This document shows, one piece after another, positions 7,976 to 16,049 of a stretch of 34,404 nt of DNA. The stretch comes from Candidatus Zipacnadum vermilionense. Its GTDB lineage: Bacteria; Armatimonadota; Zipacnadia; Zipacnadales; Zipacnadaceae. The notes under the pieces were generated by a model that was given only the letters and a program-made list of their open reading frames with translations, searched no databases and had not been told where the DNA came from. The number at the start of each line of letters is the position of its first letter. Position 1 is the stretch's first letter. Location of the stretch: NCBI GenBank assembly GCA_029821755.1, contig JALGSV010000037.1:1-34404 (forward strand), given 5' to 3'. Made by a program: the position numbers and the translations under genes.

Positions 7976-9437
7976 TTATGGTCTCAGCTTCTTGCGAGTG
8001 GGTGAGTTGGGGGGGGCATGGCGATAGGTCAACCAGTAACGCCACCATGCATCAGGAATTGTGGTCAAGTTCGGTGCGCTGTCTACCTCAGCGCGGATAG
8101 CGTGTGCTTCCTCCGTCAACGGCGGTTGAAGGCCGCCTAAGCCGAAGTCGCGTCCCACGGCCTCCCACTGCAACAACCAGGGCACCCCCCTAATGCTCCA
8201 TGTTTCGGTTCCCGCGCCCGGTCCGCCCAAGAGCCCGTTAGCCTCCAGGTACCTGAATTCCCGATCGGCGCGATGGTCATTCAACAAGACAGCGGGCAGG
8301 TTTACTGTCACTCCCAGCAGGATGAGCGGTAGCAGTAACCGGCCTCGAATCGCGGCACTCCCGATGGCGGCGAGAAGGAAGAGCGCAGGGAGCACCGGCA
8401 TCAAGAAGCGCGGCCCCCATCCGCCTACCCAGATCGGCCCTGTCTCAGTCAAGTCGTCAAACGAGCTGACCACCACCATGAAGGCCACCGCGAACGCAGC
8501 GGTGGACAGAGTGAACCAACCGTACCTCAGGGCGCGTCCCCGGGCCCCAAGGATGCCTAGCAGTAGCGGGAAGTACACCAGTATCCCTCTGCAGGGGGAA
8601 ACCGTCATCTGGATAAAGCCCCTGGATATGGCGCTTGGGCTCGCCAGCAATCGGGCGGTATCATGCGCCTGCGCATACAGCGTGTAGCCGGTAGTCAACG
8701 GTCCCCCAAACCGGGTGAGATTATCCCACACCCCCAAGCCCGCGGTGAAGGTGGCACCGACCAGGACAACGGCAAAGACGGCCCATCTTTGGCCCCTGGG
8801 CGCGGCGCCCCACAGATAGATGGCGACGATGGGAAAGAGTAAGGCAGCGGGGTAGCGCGTCAACCCCGCCCCAGCTGCCCCCAAGAGGGCCAAACACACA
8901 GTACCGGGTCCTCGGAGTACATCCCCACCTCAAGGCTCCATAGAGGGCGAGGGCGACGAAGAACATGCACAGCGATTCGCTGCCGGAGTACTTTGCGTAC
9001 ACGAAAGCGGGGCTCCCCAAGCAGTAGGCAAGGCCCAACGCGGTCACTCGCCGCGTGCTTAACCCCAGTAGGACAAGGCATTGCCAGAGCAGGCCCCCGA
9101 CAGCAGCCGCCGCAATGGCGCTGACCAGGGCCGCAGCGAACGCGCCCCCATTCACGCCCCGCACATTGACCCTCCCGGCGAGAGCATCCTCAATCAGGAC
9201 CGCCGGAACAAGCGCCGTCTGATAACCCGGGGCGTACATGCTTTGCAGGCCTTGCCCAGCCACGACCCCAAAGCGTCCGCCGGCCTCGTCCGGCTGCAAC
9301 TCCCAGGAGCCGCGCGACGCCATCGCCTTGGCGGCCGCGAGCATCGTCTGCCCGTCCCACGTCCGCATTTGACCACTGGCTGTGCTGAGATACACGGCCA
9401 GCAGCACGAGAGAGAACTTCACGGGGGCGCATTTCAT
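7976..9437 (-). pseudogene. Multi-pass membrane glycosyltransferase-like protein, frameshifted
   Basis: Two frames join into one protein of about 487 residues. The first (from ATG 9437) carries a start helix, then MRTWDGQTMLAAAKAMASRG, YAPGYQTALVPAVLIEDALA and several hydrophobic helices up to LYGALRWG. The second starts at about 8899 with CLALLGAAGAGLTRYPAALL and runs through six or more hydrophobic segments to RKKLRP. The break lies within TGTGTGTTTGGCC near 8890-8900, where a one-base slip restores the frame. The layout (N-terminal luminal-type loop, many helices, soluble tail) resembles the GT-C or dolichyl-phosphate-mannose transferase type, though no signature motif is certain. The gene follows a methyltransferase on the same strand. 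Confidence 0.6.
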
Positions 9438-9507
9438 TGTGAAGGCCGGACGGTGCTCGGCAATCCCGGGGAAGAGTCCCCGAGACCTCTCCGAGTGGGG
9501 ATGCGCA

Positions 9508-10383
9508 CTAGGCTTCCTCTCCCGATCGGGGGTTGTTTGTCGCCTCCGCTACCACGATCAGTGACTGGCCCAGTAGCCGACCGGTCAGTCTCTCTAGGAG
9601 TCGGAACAGGGGCGTCAGCCGTTCGTACAGCGCCAGCGACCGCTCCGGCAGCACCTGCTGGCAAGTCAGCCGGGAGGCCACCCACCAGCCCAGGACGCCG
9701 AAGAGATTGAAGTACCTGCTGCGCATGACCCGAAAGCCCGCTCCGGTGACCAGTTCGCACAGGGTGCGCCGTCGGTAGCGTCTGAGGTGCCCCAGGGCGC
9801 GGTCCAGGCTGCCATACAGCCAGGGATGGGCGGGGACGAGCAACAGCAGGCGCCCCCCCGGGAGCAGTGCCTCCCGCATACAATGCAGGGCGAGGGCATC
9901 CGCCTCGACATGCTCCAGCACGTTCAAGCAGATCACCGTGTCCGCGCCGCAGCGTCGCAACTCCTCCCCGTCCGTATCGGTTATGTCCGCCAGCAGGCAC
10001 TCTAGGTTGGCGTGTCCGCCGAACCGCCCGCCCAGGAATTCCAGACTAGCCGCGGACCGGTCCAGGGCCACCACGCGCTTACCCCGGCGCAGCAGCCACT
10101 GGGTGATGTTCCCGGTGCCGGCGCCCACCTCCAAAACGACCTGGCCCATATGAGGCTCCAGTTCGTCTACGAGCCAGTTGTTGAACCGGCTCATCCGCGA
10201 CACCCGGCGCAGCGTCTCGGCCCCGACATCCCAGTCGGTACCGGGACCGGGGGAACCGGGCGCGCTATCGTGCTCCTGCCGGGGGATGCTGTGTGGCCTG
10301 TTGCGCACGATCGGGCCATCTCCCTGCCGTCTACGGTCCCCTTGACCGGGACTATCCCTATCAAATGGGCCTTCCCCATTCAC
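9508..10383 (-). CDS. Class I SAM-dependent methyltransferase
   Basis: A 291-residue enzyme if it starts at GTG 10383, which has GGGAGG upstream; the frame is open to 10524, but that part is low-complexity. Motif I is VLEVGAGTGNIT (about residues 83-94). It is followed by VVALDRS (motif II acidic residue), a DTVICLNVLEHVE motif IV segment and LLPGGRLLLLVPAHPWLYG. This is the ubiquinone/menaquinone-type methyltransferase fold, common in glycan and lipid synthesis clusters. The C-terminal part is amphipathic (LTPLFRLLERLTGRLLGQ). The acceptor is unknown. The next gene on the strand is the broken glycosyltransferase-like gene 70 bp away, which suggests surface-polymer work. Confidence 0.8.
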   Translation of the reverse strand: MNGEGPFDRDSPGQGDRRRQGDGPIVRNRPHSIPRQEHDSAPGSPGPGTDWDVGAETLRRVSRMSRFNNWLVDELEPHMGQVVLEVGAGTGNITQWLLRRGKRVVALDRSAASLEFLGGRFGGHANLECLLADITDTDGEELRRCGADTVICLNVLEHVEADALALHCMREALLPGGRLLLLVPAHPWLYGSLDRALGHLRRYRRRTLCELVTGAGFRVMRSRYFNLFGVLGWWVASRLTCQQVLPERSLALYERLTPLFRLLERLTGRLLGQSLIVVAEATNNPRSGEEA

Positions 10384-10856
10384 AGGGCGCCCTCCCGCCG
10401 GCCGGTCACACTCCGGCGGCCTGCTTGAGTGTCGCCAGTTGTGCCTCCAGCGCCGCGATGCGCGCGGCCCGTTCCGGTATACTCGTTCGCGCTGGCTGCC
10501 CCTGGCCGGGGCGATGCGTGTCACGCGCCCCCAGCGATCTGCTGGTCGAACGCCGCCGCCCAGGTTCGGCCTCTGCCGCGTATGGTCAGACCTCCCGCCT
10601 CACGGTGCCCGCCACAGGAGCTGCCCGATATCATCAGAGAGCACTAGGCGCGGCTCGCCCTCCTCCAGGGCCAGACCTGCCCGAGGCACGCTCGCCGCAT
10701 GCTTAAGCGTCACCACCTGTGCCGCACTCTCCCGTTCTCCGCTGGCCCTCATCTCCTCCGCTCCCTCCCTGCCTTCGCCCCGGAGGCGCGCCCCAGGCCC
10801 GCTAGGCGCCGCCGTGGGGCCTTTGCGCTCCACAAAGCACAGGGCCCCCTGCCCAG
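10384..10856. other. Region of gene scraps, no clear gene
   Basis: On the minus strand, 10406-10486 encodes a coiled-coil tail (PERAARIAALEAQLATLKQ then AAGV-stop), with no start found. The frame 10600-10833 (possible GTG start) includes AAQVVTLKHAASVPRAG and ALEEGEPRLVLSDDIGQLLW, which looks protein-like but matches nothing I know. The two share a diverged 36-bp stretch (10409-10444 and 10687-10722). I regard the region as decayed coding DNA. Confidence 0.3.
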
Positions 10857-10979
10857 CCGCTACTTCGGCGTGGCAACGCCGGGATGGCCGTGTGCAACGC
10901 TTTTATGAACGGCGCGAACTTCGGTGGCAGCATGGGGACCGTGTTCGACCCGGTGCTCGGAGACTTGTTCCCTTCCTGA
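10857..10979 (+). pseudogene. Possible C-terminal gene fragment
   Basis: The plus frame reads GNAGMAVCNAFMNGANFGGS then MGTVFDPVLGDLFPS and TGA at 10977-10979. It is Gly/Asn-rich and looks like the natural end of a protein. Upstream it fades into unrelated sequence, and the IS3 remnant begins a few bases after the stop. An ATG at 10884 could start a 31-residue peptide but has no ribosome site. No family is recognised. Confidence 0.25.
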
Positions 10980-10984
10980 TTGCC

Positions 10985-11302
10985 CTCCCACGTATGTCAC
11001 GGCCGCCCGGCGCTTAGCCGGGCTCAGAAGTTCCCCGACACCGCCTCCCTCATGATCGCCAGATCCAGGGCCTGGTGAGCGACGATCCGTTTGAGGCGGG
11101 CGTTCTTCTTTCCCAGCTCCCGCAACCGCTTGGCCTGATCGACGCGCAGCCCGCCATATTCCTTGCGCCAACCGTAGTAGGTCTGGTCGGTGATTCCTAG
11201 CTTCCGGCACACTAGGGGAATCGTGGCGCCCTGGGCCAGCTCCACCTCGGCCTGCCGCAACATGTCAATGATCTGCTCCGGCGCGTACTGCTTCCTCGGC
11301 AT
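10985..11302 (-). mobile_element. IS3-family insertion sequence remnant
   Basis: It contains an intact orfA and the start of orfB. After the orfA stop, the -1 frame reads ELLSPAKRRAAVTYV, the usual start of the IS3 orfB (LLSPARRRRAV). Similarity stops at about 10990. The DDE integrase core is gone and no terminal inverted repeats were identified, so the element cannot move by itself. Confidence 0.75.
11024..11302 (-). CDS. IS3-family transposase OrfA
   Basis: A 92-residue helix-turn-helix protein starting MPRKQYAPEQIIDMLRQAEV, then CRKLGITDQTYYGWRKEYGG, a Leu/Lys coil (AKRLRELGKKNARLKRIVA) and the ending AIMREAVSGNF. This is the standard OrfA of the IS3/IS911 type, which binds the element ends and dimerises through the coil. 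AAGGGG lies 7 bp before the ATG. In active elements a -1 frameshift near the end fuses it to OrfB; here only the OrfB stump remains. Confidence 0.92.
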   Translation of the reverse strand: MPRKQYAPEQIIDMLRQAEVELAQGATIPLVCRKLGITDQTYYGWRKEYGGLRVDQAKRLRELGKKNARLKRIVAHQALDLAIMREAVSGNF

Positions 11303-11307
11303 CCTGT

Positions 11308-11871
11308 TTGCCCCTTCCTTCGAGCCCCAACTGCCCCTATACTAACCTATCCTCTGCTTTTGTAGCCGCGCTGGTGACGGGGCTGATTATGGCTATGATC
11401 AAGAATGTCTTTGAAGAGTCCACCTGGCGCGGTTACCTTGCCCCAAAAGTGTACTCGCTCAATATGAATATCTGGCTCTCGCATGCCATCGCTGGGCTGG
11501 TCTGGGGCGCCTGGCACTTACCGTTTGTCTTAGTATTGTGGCCCTACCTCACTGAGGACATGTTGTGGTACTTCGTCCCGCTTTTCTTGGTGGGCACCAT
11601 CAGCCAGAGTGTGGTTTACGGTGAAATCCGTCTGGCGACTGACTCAGTGCTGCCAGCATGGGCCATGCATACCATTGGAAGTGGCATCGGCAACGCGCTA
11701 GTTCTTAGCGGCTTCATCCTGTTTAGTCCGGGGAAGGAACTTTGGTTTTCTCCTGGTGTAGAAAGCGTAATTGGCATTATTCTGATGTCCGCCGCTGGAT
11801 ACTGGCTACATGTGACCCGCATCGCCCAGGCGACGTCTTCAGTGTCAAGCTCAACCATCCGGGGCGAGTGA
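11308..11871 (+). pseudogene. CPBP-family intramembrane protease, 5'-truncated
   Basis: The family's three motifs are present: FEESTWRGYL (EExxxR), GLVWGAWHLPF (His) and AWAMHTIGSGIGN (His/Asn). They are set in hydrophobic helices, as in the CPBP (Abi/CAAX) glutamic-type intramembrane proteases. The open frame begins at a TTG just beyond the IS3 gene, and the first protein-like residues are at about 11350. The first transmembrane helices expected before EExxxR are mostly missing. The loss was probably caused by the IS3 insertion. Base composition here is roughly half G+C, well below the flanks, which suggests a foreign source. If expressed from another start it might retain the active site, but that is doubtful. 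Confidence 0.7.
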
Positions 11872-12670
11872 AGGGCGGCGGCTCGAGGGATTCGTCGGAA
11901 CGCAGCCGCCAGGCAATGAGAAGAGGGATGGTCGCAGTTTCCGCGCGGCCCGACGAGTTTCCCTTGCAGTTCGTCTTCGCGCCGCGACTTGCCCCTTGCC
12001 GCATTGGGGGCCGGGGGCGAACCGAGGGGAACCGACGGGCCCAAGACGCAACCAACTCCATGCCCCGCCCACCCCATACTCGCTTGCGCCGCACCGGCAA
12101 GGATAGACCTTCTCAGAATGCCGCGTGCCTGGTGGCGCCGGTTGCTTGCGCCCTCTACCTCTACCCCCGTCCTTGTTGCCTTCGCCACGGCCCGCGACCG
12201 AGGCCTGTGCCTCTCCAGCATATCAAGCGCCGCCTGCTTGTCTGACACAGTAGGCGCACGGCTCACAGCCGACCGCCTAGGCGTCGTACTCGGGCCAGAA
12301 TCGCCGTCGGCCCTTCGGCGGCTCTCCCCCCAAGCTCCCGGCGCAGGCACTTCGACAGGGCTCATCCCCAACCACAGGGGCATCGGTACTCGCCACTGTT
12401 GGCCCCCAGGAGGTCGGTCAGCAGGCGCGAGCCAGCAGCGATGATTTGCTCGTGCGCCAACTAACACACCCCAGCCGAGAACGGCACCCGGAATCGAAGT
12501 GGGGGGGGGAGGGGGCACCGCGACACCGAGGGCACCCGCCCGCGCGCCCGTGGCCCTTACCGCGGCTGCCTCGGGCTAGACCGGTCCTGCGGTCCGCCAT
12601 GGGCGCACGGCATCGAGGCCACGCGGATACGCCCATCCTCTCGCATTACGCGTTTTTCGTGGGTCGTGGC
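11872..12670. other. 800-bp region without a recognisable gene
   Basis: The open frames on both strands are low-complexity (Pro, Arg, Ser, Gly) and look accidental. One stretch on the minus strand (12362-12460) reads HEQIIAAGSRLLTDLLGANS then GEYRCPCGWG-stop, a plausible protein tail with a CxC pair, but it is closed by a stop upstream. I see no RNA gene or repeat. Confidence 0.35.
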
Positions 12671-12699
12671 TTTACAGCAGCTCCTAAACTTCGTATAAT
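12671..12699 (+). promoter_or_regulatory. Sigma-70-type promoter of the short recombinase gene
   Basis: TTTACA (12671-12676), 17-bp spacer, TATAAT (12694-12699). The -10 is perfect and the -35 differs from consensus at one position. The start of transcription would be near 12706, giving a leader of about 28 nt with GAGGGAG before the ATG at 12734. Confidence 0.8.
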
Positions 12700-12733
12700 A
12701 CAGGAATAACGCAGTAAGAGGGAGAAATCGGCC

Positions 12734-13390
12734 ATGACCACCAACAGTAGGGGCAGACGTCTCCCGGTGACCCTTACTCAAGCGGAGGCCGAGGCGCTGG
12801 TGGCACGGGTGAACCCCCGATCCACGACAGGGCTGCGCAACCGGGCCCTACTCGCCGTCATGCTGGGCGCGGGCCTGCGGGTGTCGGAGGTCGCCGCCCT
12901 CAAGCCGGCGGACCTGGATCTGGCCCGGGGCACCGTGCGAGTCAACCTCGGTAAGAGCGGCAAGGACCGGATCATCCCCGTCGACGGTGAGACGAGGGGA
13001 TGGCTGCAGGCGTGGGCGGAGAAGCGCACGGCCTTGGGGCTCAGCGGCCGCCAGCCGTTCTTCACCCGCCTCAAGGGCGGCACGGGGACCGGCCTGTCGG
13101 TGCGCGCTATCCAGGATTGGCTCGCCCGTCTCGGGGAGAGCGCTGGGCTGGACAAGCGCATCAGTCCCCACGTCCTGCGCCACACCTACGCCACGCGGAT
13201 GCTCGACCAGGGCCTGACCCTGCGCGACGTGCAGGAGTTACTTGGTCACGCGCATGTCGCCACCACGGAAATCTACACTCATGTCAGCGACGAGGCCCTG
13301 AGAGCCAAGATCCAGGCTCCCCGGGCCGACCTGGCCGCGAAGATTGACGCCTTGGAGAAGCAATTGGCGGAGCTGAGGGCGCAGCTCTAG
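12734..13390 (+). CDS. Tyrosine recombinase consisting of the catalytic domain only
   Basis: A 218-residue protein with all catalytic residues of the XerC/D-like family: Arg49 (GAGLRVSEV), Lys in GKSGKDR (74-77), His146-x-x-Arg149 (HVLRHTYATR), His172 (LLGHAHVATT) and Tyr181 (EIYTHV). The N-terminal SAM-like core-binding domain (about 100 residues) is missing. The ribosome site and promoter directly before the ATG show that this short form is the real product. A coiled-coil tail (KIDALEKQLAELRAQL) may give multimers. It could act with a partner protein that supplies DNA binding. It converges on the PC4-like gene, the two TAG stops sharing CTAG. Confidence 0.9.
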   Translation: MTTNSRGRRLPVTLTQAEAEALVARVNPRSTTGLRNRALLAVMLGAGLRVSEVAALKPADLDLARGTVRVNLGKSGKDRIIPVDGETRGWLQAWAEKRTALGLSGRQPFFTRLKGGTGTGLSVRAIQDWLARLGESAGLDKRISPHVLRHTYATRMLDQGLTLRDVQELLGHAHVATTEIYTHVSDEALRAKIQAPRADLAAKIDALEKQLAELRAQL

Positions 13391-13602
13391 TCAGGCTCCT
13401 CCTGTTCCAGCTTGGCACGTACAGCCCCCAGGAACGCCTCCCCGTCCGCGATCGGGATCACCACACCACGCCTCGTGGGGCGCCACTCGCCGGCGTCGTC
13501 CAGGTACCACACCCGCACGTCGACCCGAGACTGCCCACAGTACAAGGCCCGCGTGACACGCAGGGCGGAACGGGATGAAATTGGGATTGCATACGCTGGC
13601 AT
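13387..13602 (-). CDS. PC4/p15-like ssDNA-binding protein
   Basis: A 71-residue protein. RVDVRVWYLDDAGEWRPTRR then GVVIPIADGEAFLGAVRAKL follows the PC4 pattern (I-D-I-R-x-Y...G-E-W-x-P-t-R-K-G-V). PC4-fold proteins bind single-stranded DNA as dimers and have been found in bacteria and phages as helpers of replication or repair. Here the gene is the last in the minus-strand set after the primase-helicase and repeat array, which would suit a single-strand binding role. The Shine-Dalgarno is weak (GAGG, 12 bp before ATG). The assignment rests on the GEWRPTRRGV core. Confidence 0.7.
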   Translation of the reverse strand: MPAYAIPISSRSALRVTRALYCGQSRVDVRVWYLDDAGEWRPTRRGVVIPIADGEAFLGAVRAKLEQEEPD

Positions 13603-13734
13603 CGCTTATTGTACCTCGCGCGCGTATCTGTGTTTCCGGCGGCCGCGATGAGGGGTCGTTTCCCCCAGGACGCCTTGTTCCGCGGCAGCGCGCCGGGGAG
13701 ACCCTTCTGCCACTTTCCACAGCCACGACGGATC

Positions 13735-14004
13735 CTAGTGGCCCCCACACATCTCGGACGCCCAGGCGCGCTCCCAGTCATCTCTCCACTGCCCTGCACC
13801 GGCCATGTGCCCAGTCCACTCCCGCGGGGCTACGGAGCCCCGGTGGTACAGGCAGACCAAGGGGCCTCAGCCGTCCTCCCCCGGTCTGCCCGTCTCGGCC
13901 CGAACGTGTATCAAGTCCCCCCCTGGTAGGGGCTGCGGTGGGGCTGCGGTGGACCCGCAATGTCTCCCAGCGATCTTCACGATCTCCCCGGTCTCATTCA
14001 TCAT
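13735..14004 (-). pseudogene. Small protein gene with an in-frame TGA
   Basis: GGAGAG lies 5 bp before ATG-ATG, giving MMNETGEIVKIAGRHCGSTA and so on. Codon 46 (13867-13869) is TGA. The same frame then continues GPLVCLYHRGSVAPREWTGH and WRDDWERAWASEMCGGH to a TAG at 13735. Both halves look like natural protein (Trp, Cys and charged residues), so an 89-residue gene with one nonsense codon is the simplest reading. The alternative is a 45-residue protein followed by chance reading frame. No family is recognised; it lies between the repeat array and the PC4-like gene. Confidence 0.4.
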
Positions 14005-14046
14005 CGTCACTCTCCTATCAGGGTGAACGCCCGACTCTCAAGAACA

Positions 14047-14141
14047 GGTCAATCGAGTCAATCGTCAACCGAGTCAACCATCCGTGGGTAGACCCGATTG
14101 ACTCAGTAGACCCCTAGTCTTCAGTAGACTCGATTGACTTC
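14047..14141. repeat. Iteron-like array: three tandem 18-bp repeats plus inverted GTCAA motifs
   Basis: Three head-to-tail 18-mers begin at 14088, 14106 and 14124: GTAGACCCGATTGACTCA, GTAGACCCCTAGTCTTCA and GTAGACTCGATTGACTTC. Copies 1 and 3 match at 15 of 18 positions. Upstream, GTCAA occurs four times in the opposite sense (14048, 14057, 14064, 14073), and CGAGTCAATCG (14054-14064) is the reverse of the CGATTGACT core. The last copy touches the stop codon of the primase-helicase gene. An origin (iterons) or recombinase arm sites are the likely roles. Confidence 0.7.
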
Positions 14142-14142
14142 T

Positions 14143-16032
14143 CTACATAGGGAGCACCCGGCGGTAGGGAATCTCCCTCCCCTGCCGTTCCCCTGTCACT
14201 AGCAGTCCCTTCCGCACCAGGGCGCGAAGCTCTCGGTGCACCAGGGCCTTGTCCTTGCCAAGGGCGTCGGCGACCTCCTTACAGGATGCGGAACCGCCCG
14301 CCGCGTCTATCGCTTCCAGCACCTTCGCCTGGAGGCTGTCTACGCGGATCCCATCCGCTCCCTGAGCAAGCTGCCAAGTCAGGGTGACGGGGTCCCGCTT
14401 GATCGAGACCTCGAACTGGTCGATGTCGCGTCCCTCCAGGCAGAGGGTCCAGCCTCGACCTCCTCCCGTCTGCTCAAGGACCATGAAGCCGTCCGCCACG
14501 CCCGCTATCGCCGTGCTGCCGAGGATCTTAGAGCCCTCGTCACCGGTCCCGATCTTCGTCGTGTGGGTCACGACCAGTATGGGGGTACCGGTCTCAAGCG
14601 CTAGGCGTTGGAGTTCCGCGAGCGCGGCGCTCATTACCGCATAGTCGTTGAAGTCCTTCCCGCCACCCAAGAAGCGCGCGAGGGTGTCGATGACAACCAG
14701 GCGGTACTGTCGCTCGCGCAGCCGCCGGGCAAGCGCCCGCATTCCGCCCTTGTCGAAAACCGGCCATGACAACTCTATCTCGCAGTTCGCGTCCGTCGGC
14801 CACCCCTGGTTGCGCATCCGCCCCTGCAGGCGCTTCTTGTTGTCCTCCAGGCAGAGGTACAGTGCCGTGCCCTTCTCGGTATTCACCCCAAAGAGAGAGC
14901 CGCCACTGCTGACCGCGCCGGCGATCTGTAGGGACAGGACGGACTTACCTCTCTTGGGTCGGCCGGCGAGTACCGTTAGGCCCTCCGGAATGACGTCCTC
15001 AACGGCCCATCTTGTCGGCTCAAACTCGGCGGTGAGGAGGTCTGCTGCCGTCCAGGAGGTTCGCTGTGCTAGCCGCGCTGACGCTGCTTCCCCCGTCGAT
15101 CCCTGCAAGGCGCCAATGGCGGGGGACGGGGGCTGCCACTCGTGGGCGCTTGCTAGCAGACCTTGCATGTCCTCCGCGGTTCCGCCCCCCGCAAAGAAGT
15201 CCGCCGCGTCACCCTTCGGCCGCGGGTCCTCCCAAGCTATCCCCCGCGCTGGAATTCCCATGCCCGCGAGTCGCGCGCCGATCTCGTTCATGTGATCGGC
15301 GCCCTCGGGGTCTGCGTCGGGCCAGAGCGCCACGCGGTACGGTCGCAGGAACTCAAGTGCCGCGTGGCCGGGAATAGGGTTGCCAGCGCCTGTCACGGTC
15401 CCCACGGCCAGGAACCCATGCTCGGCCAAGGCGTCGCAGGCCTTCTCGCCCTCAACCACGATCACAAGCTGGCCGGGCGGGGCTTCGAGAAGGTCCGGGA
15501 GACGGTAGAAGGACAGGTCCGCCGTCTTCAGGCCGTGCAAGCCCGGCTTGCCGTCACGCCACCACTCAAACCGCTTGCCCGCCTGGCTCTCTTCGTTCAC
15601 GAACTCAATCCGAACGTGCTCCGCGACAGGGCTCCCCTCAGCGTCAAAGATGGGATACACCTGGCGCCCAGTCTCCCGCTCCCGGTCCTTCTTGCCCCGC
15701 TCGCCGCCGCTATCGTTCACGCCGACGCCCAGCATCCGGCCGAGGTCCTCCACGACCTCGGCAGTCAGGTTCTCCAGTTTGTTGCGCCTGAGGTAGAAAT
15801 CAATGATCGTCCCGTTGGCCTTACACCCGAAACACTTGAACCGTCCCGCGTATTGGCCTTCAATGGCGATCTTGAAGCTGGGGGTTGAGTCCGAATGGAA
15901 AGGGCAGAGGCCGACGAGGTGGTTGCCTTCCCGCTGGAGAAGGCCAGCGAAACCGGCGCGCGTGAAGGCGTGTTGGGGATCCGCTTGCGCAGCGGTCTTG
16001 ATCTGTTGGATTGACGATGGCTTCTGACGCAC
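14143..16032 (-). CDS. Primase-helicase fusion (CHC2 zinc finger, Toprim, RepA/AAA_25 ATPase)
   Basis: A 629-residue replication protein. A CHC2 zinc finger has Cys43, His46, Cys67 and Cys70 (LCPFHSDSTPSF, FKCFGCKANG). A Toprim domain has the catalytic Glu195 (VVEGEKACDAL) and DxD (WPDADPEG, 239-241). A RecA-type ATPase has Walker A GRPKRGKS (357-364), Walker B LVVIDT (445-450) and ILVVTHTTK. A winged-helix end (about 565-629) includes CKEVADALGKDKALVHREL. Such fusions prime and unwind plasmid, phage or integrative-element DNA. The start is a GTG with GAGGAG 5 bp upstream, 17 bp after the recombinase gene, so the two are likely co-translated. The 18-bp repeats lie directly after its stop. No key residue appears lost. 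Confidence 0.92.
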   Translation of the reverse strand: MRQKPSSIQQIKTAAQADPQHAFTRAGFAGLLQREGNHLVGLCPFHSDSTPSFKIAIEGQYAGRFKCFGCKANGTIIDFYLRRNKLENLTAEVVEDLGRMLGVGVNDSGGERGKKDRERETGRQVYPIFDAEGSPVAEHVRIEFVNEESQAGKRFEWWRDGKPGLHGLKTADLSFYRLPDLLEAPPGQLVIVVEGEKACDALAEHGFLAVGTVTGAGNPIPGHAALEFLRPYRVALWPDADPEGADHMNEIGARLAGMGIPARGIAWEDPRPKGDAADFFAGGGTAEDMQGLLASAHEWQPPSPAIGALQGSTGEAASARLAQRTSWTAADLLTAEFEPTRWAVEDVIPEGLTVLAGRPKRGKSVLSLQIAGAVSSGGSLFGVNTEKGTALYLCLEDNKKRLQGRMRNQGWPTDANCEIELSWPVFDKGGMRALARRLRERQYRLVVIDTLARFLGGGKDFNDYAVMSAALAELQRLALETGTPILVVTHTTKIGTGDEGSKILGSTAIAGVADGFMVLEQTGGGRGWTLCLEGRDIDQFEVSIKRDPVTLTWQLAQGADGIRVDSLQAKVLEAIDAAGGSASCKEVADALGKDKALVHRELRALVRKGLLVTGERQGREIPYRRVLPM

Positions 16033-16049
16033 CAGTCTCCTCGTGGTAC

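Noticed and set aside
11616-12518. A 300-codon minus-strand frame
   Set aside because: It runs antisense through the CPBP protease and low-complexity DNA; no domain or ribosome site.
13603-13616. GCTTATTGTACC as the distal copy of the att sequence
   Set aside because: Only about 11-12 bases resemble the repeat beside rnpB and it overlaps the start of the PC4-like gene; chance is not excluded.
14088-14141. CRISPR array
   Set aside because: Repeats are 18 bp, directly adjacent without spacers, and no cas genes are present.
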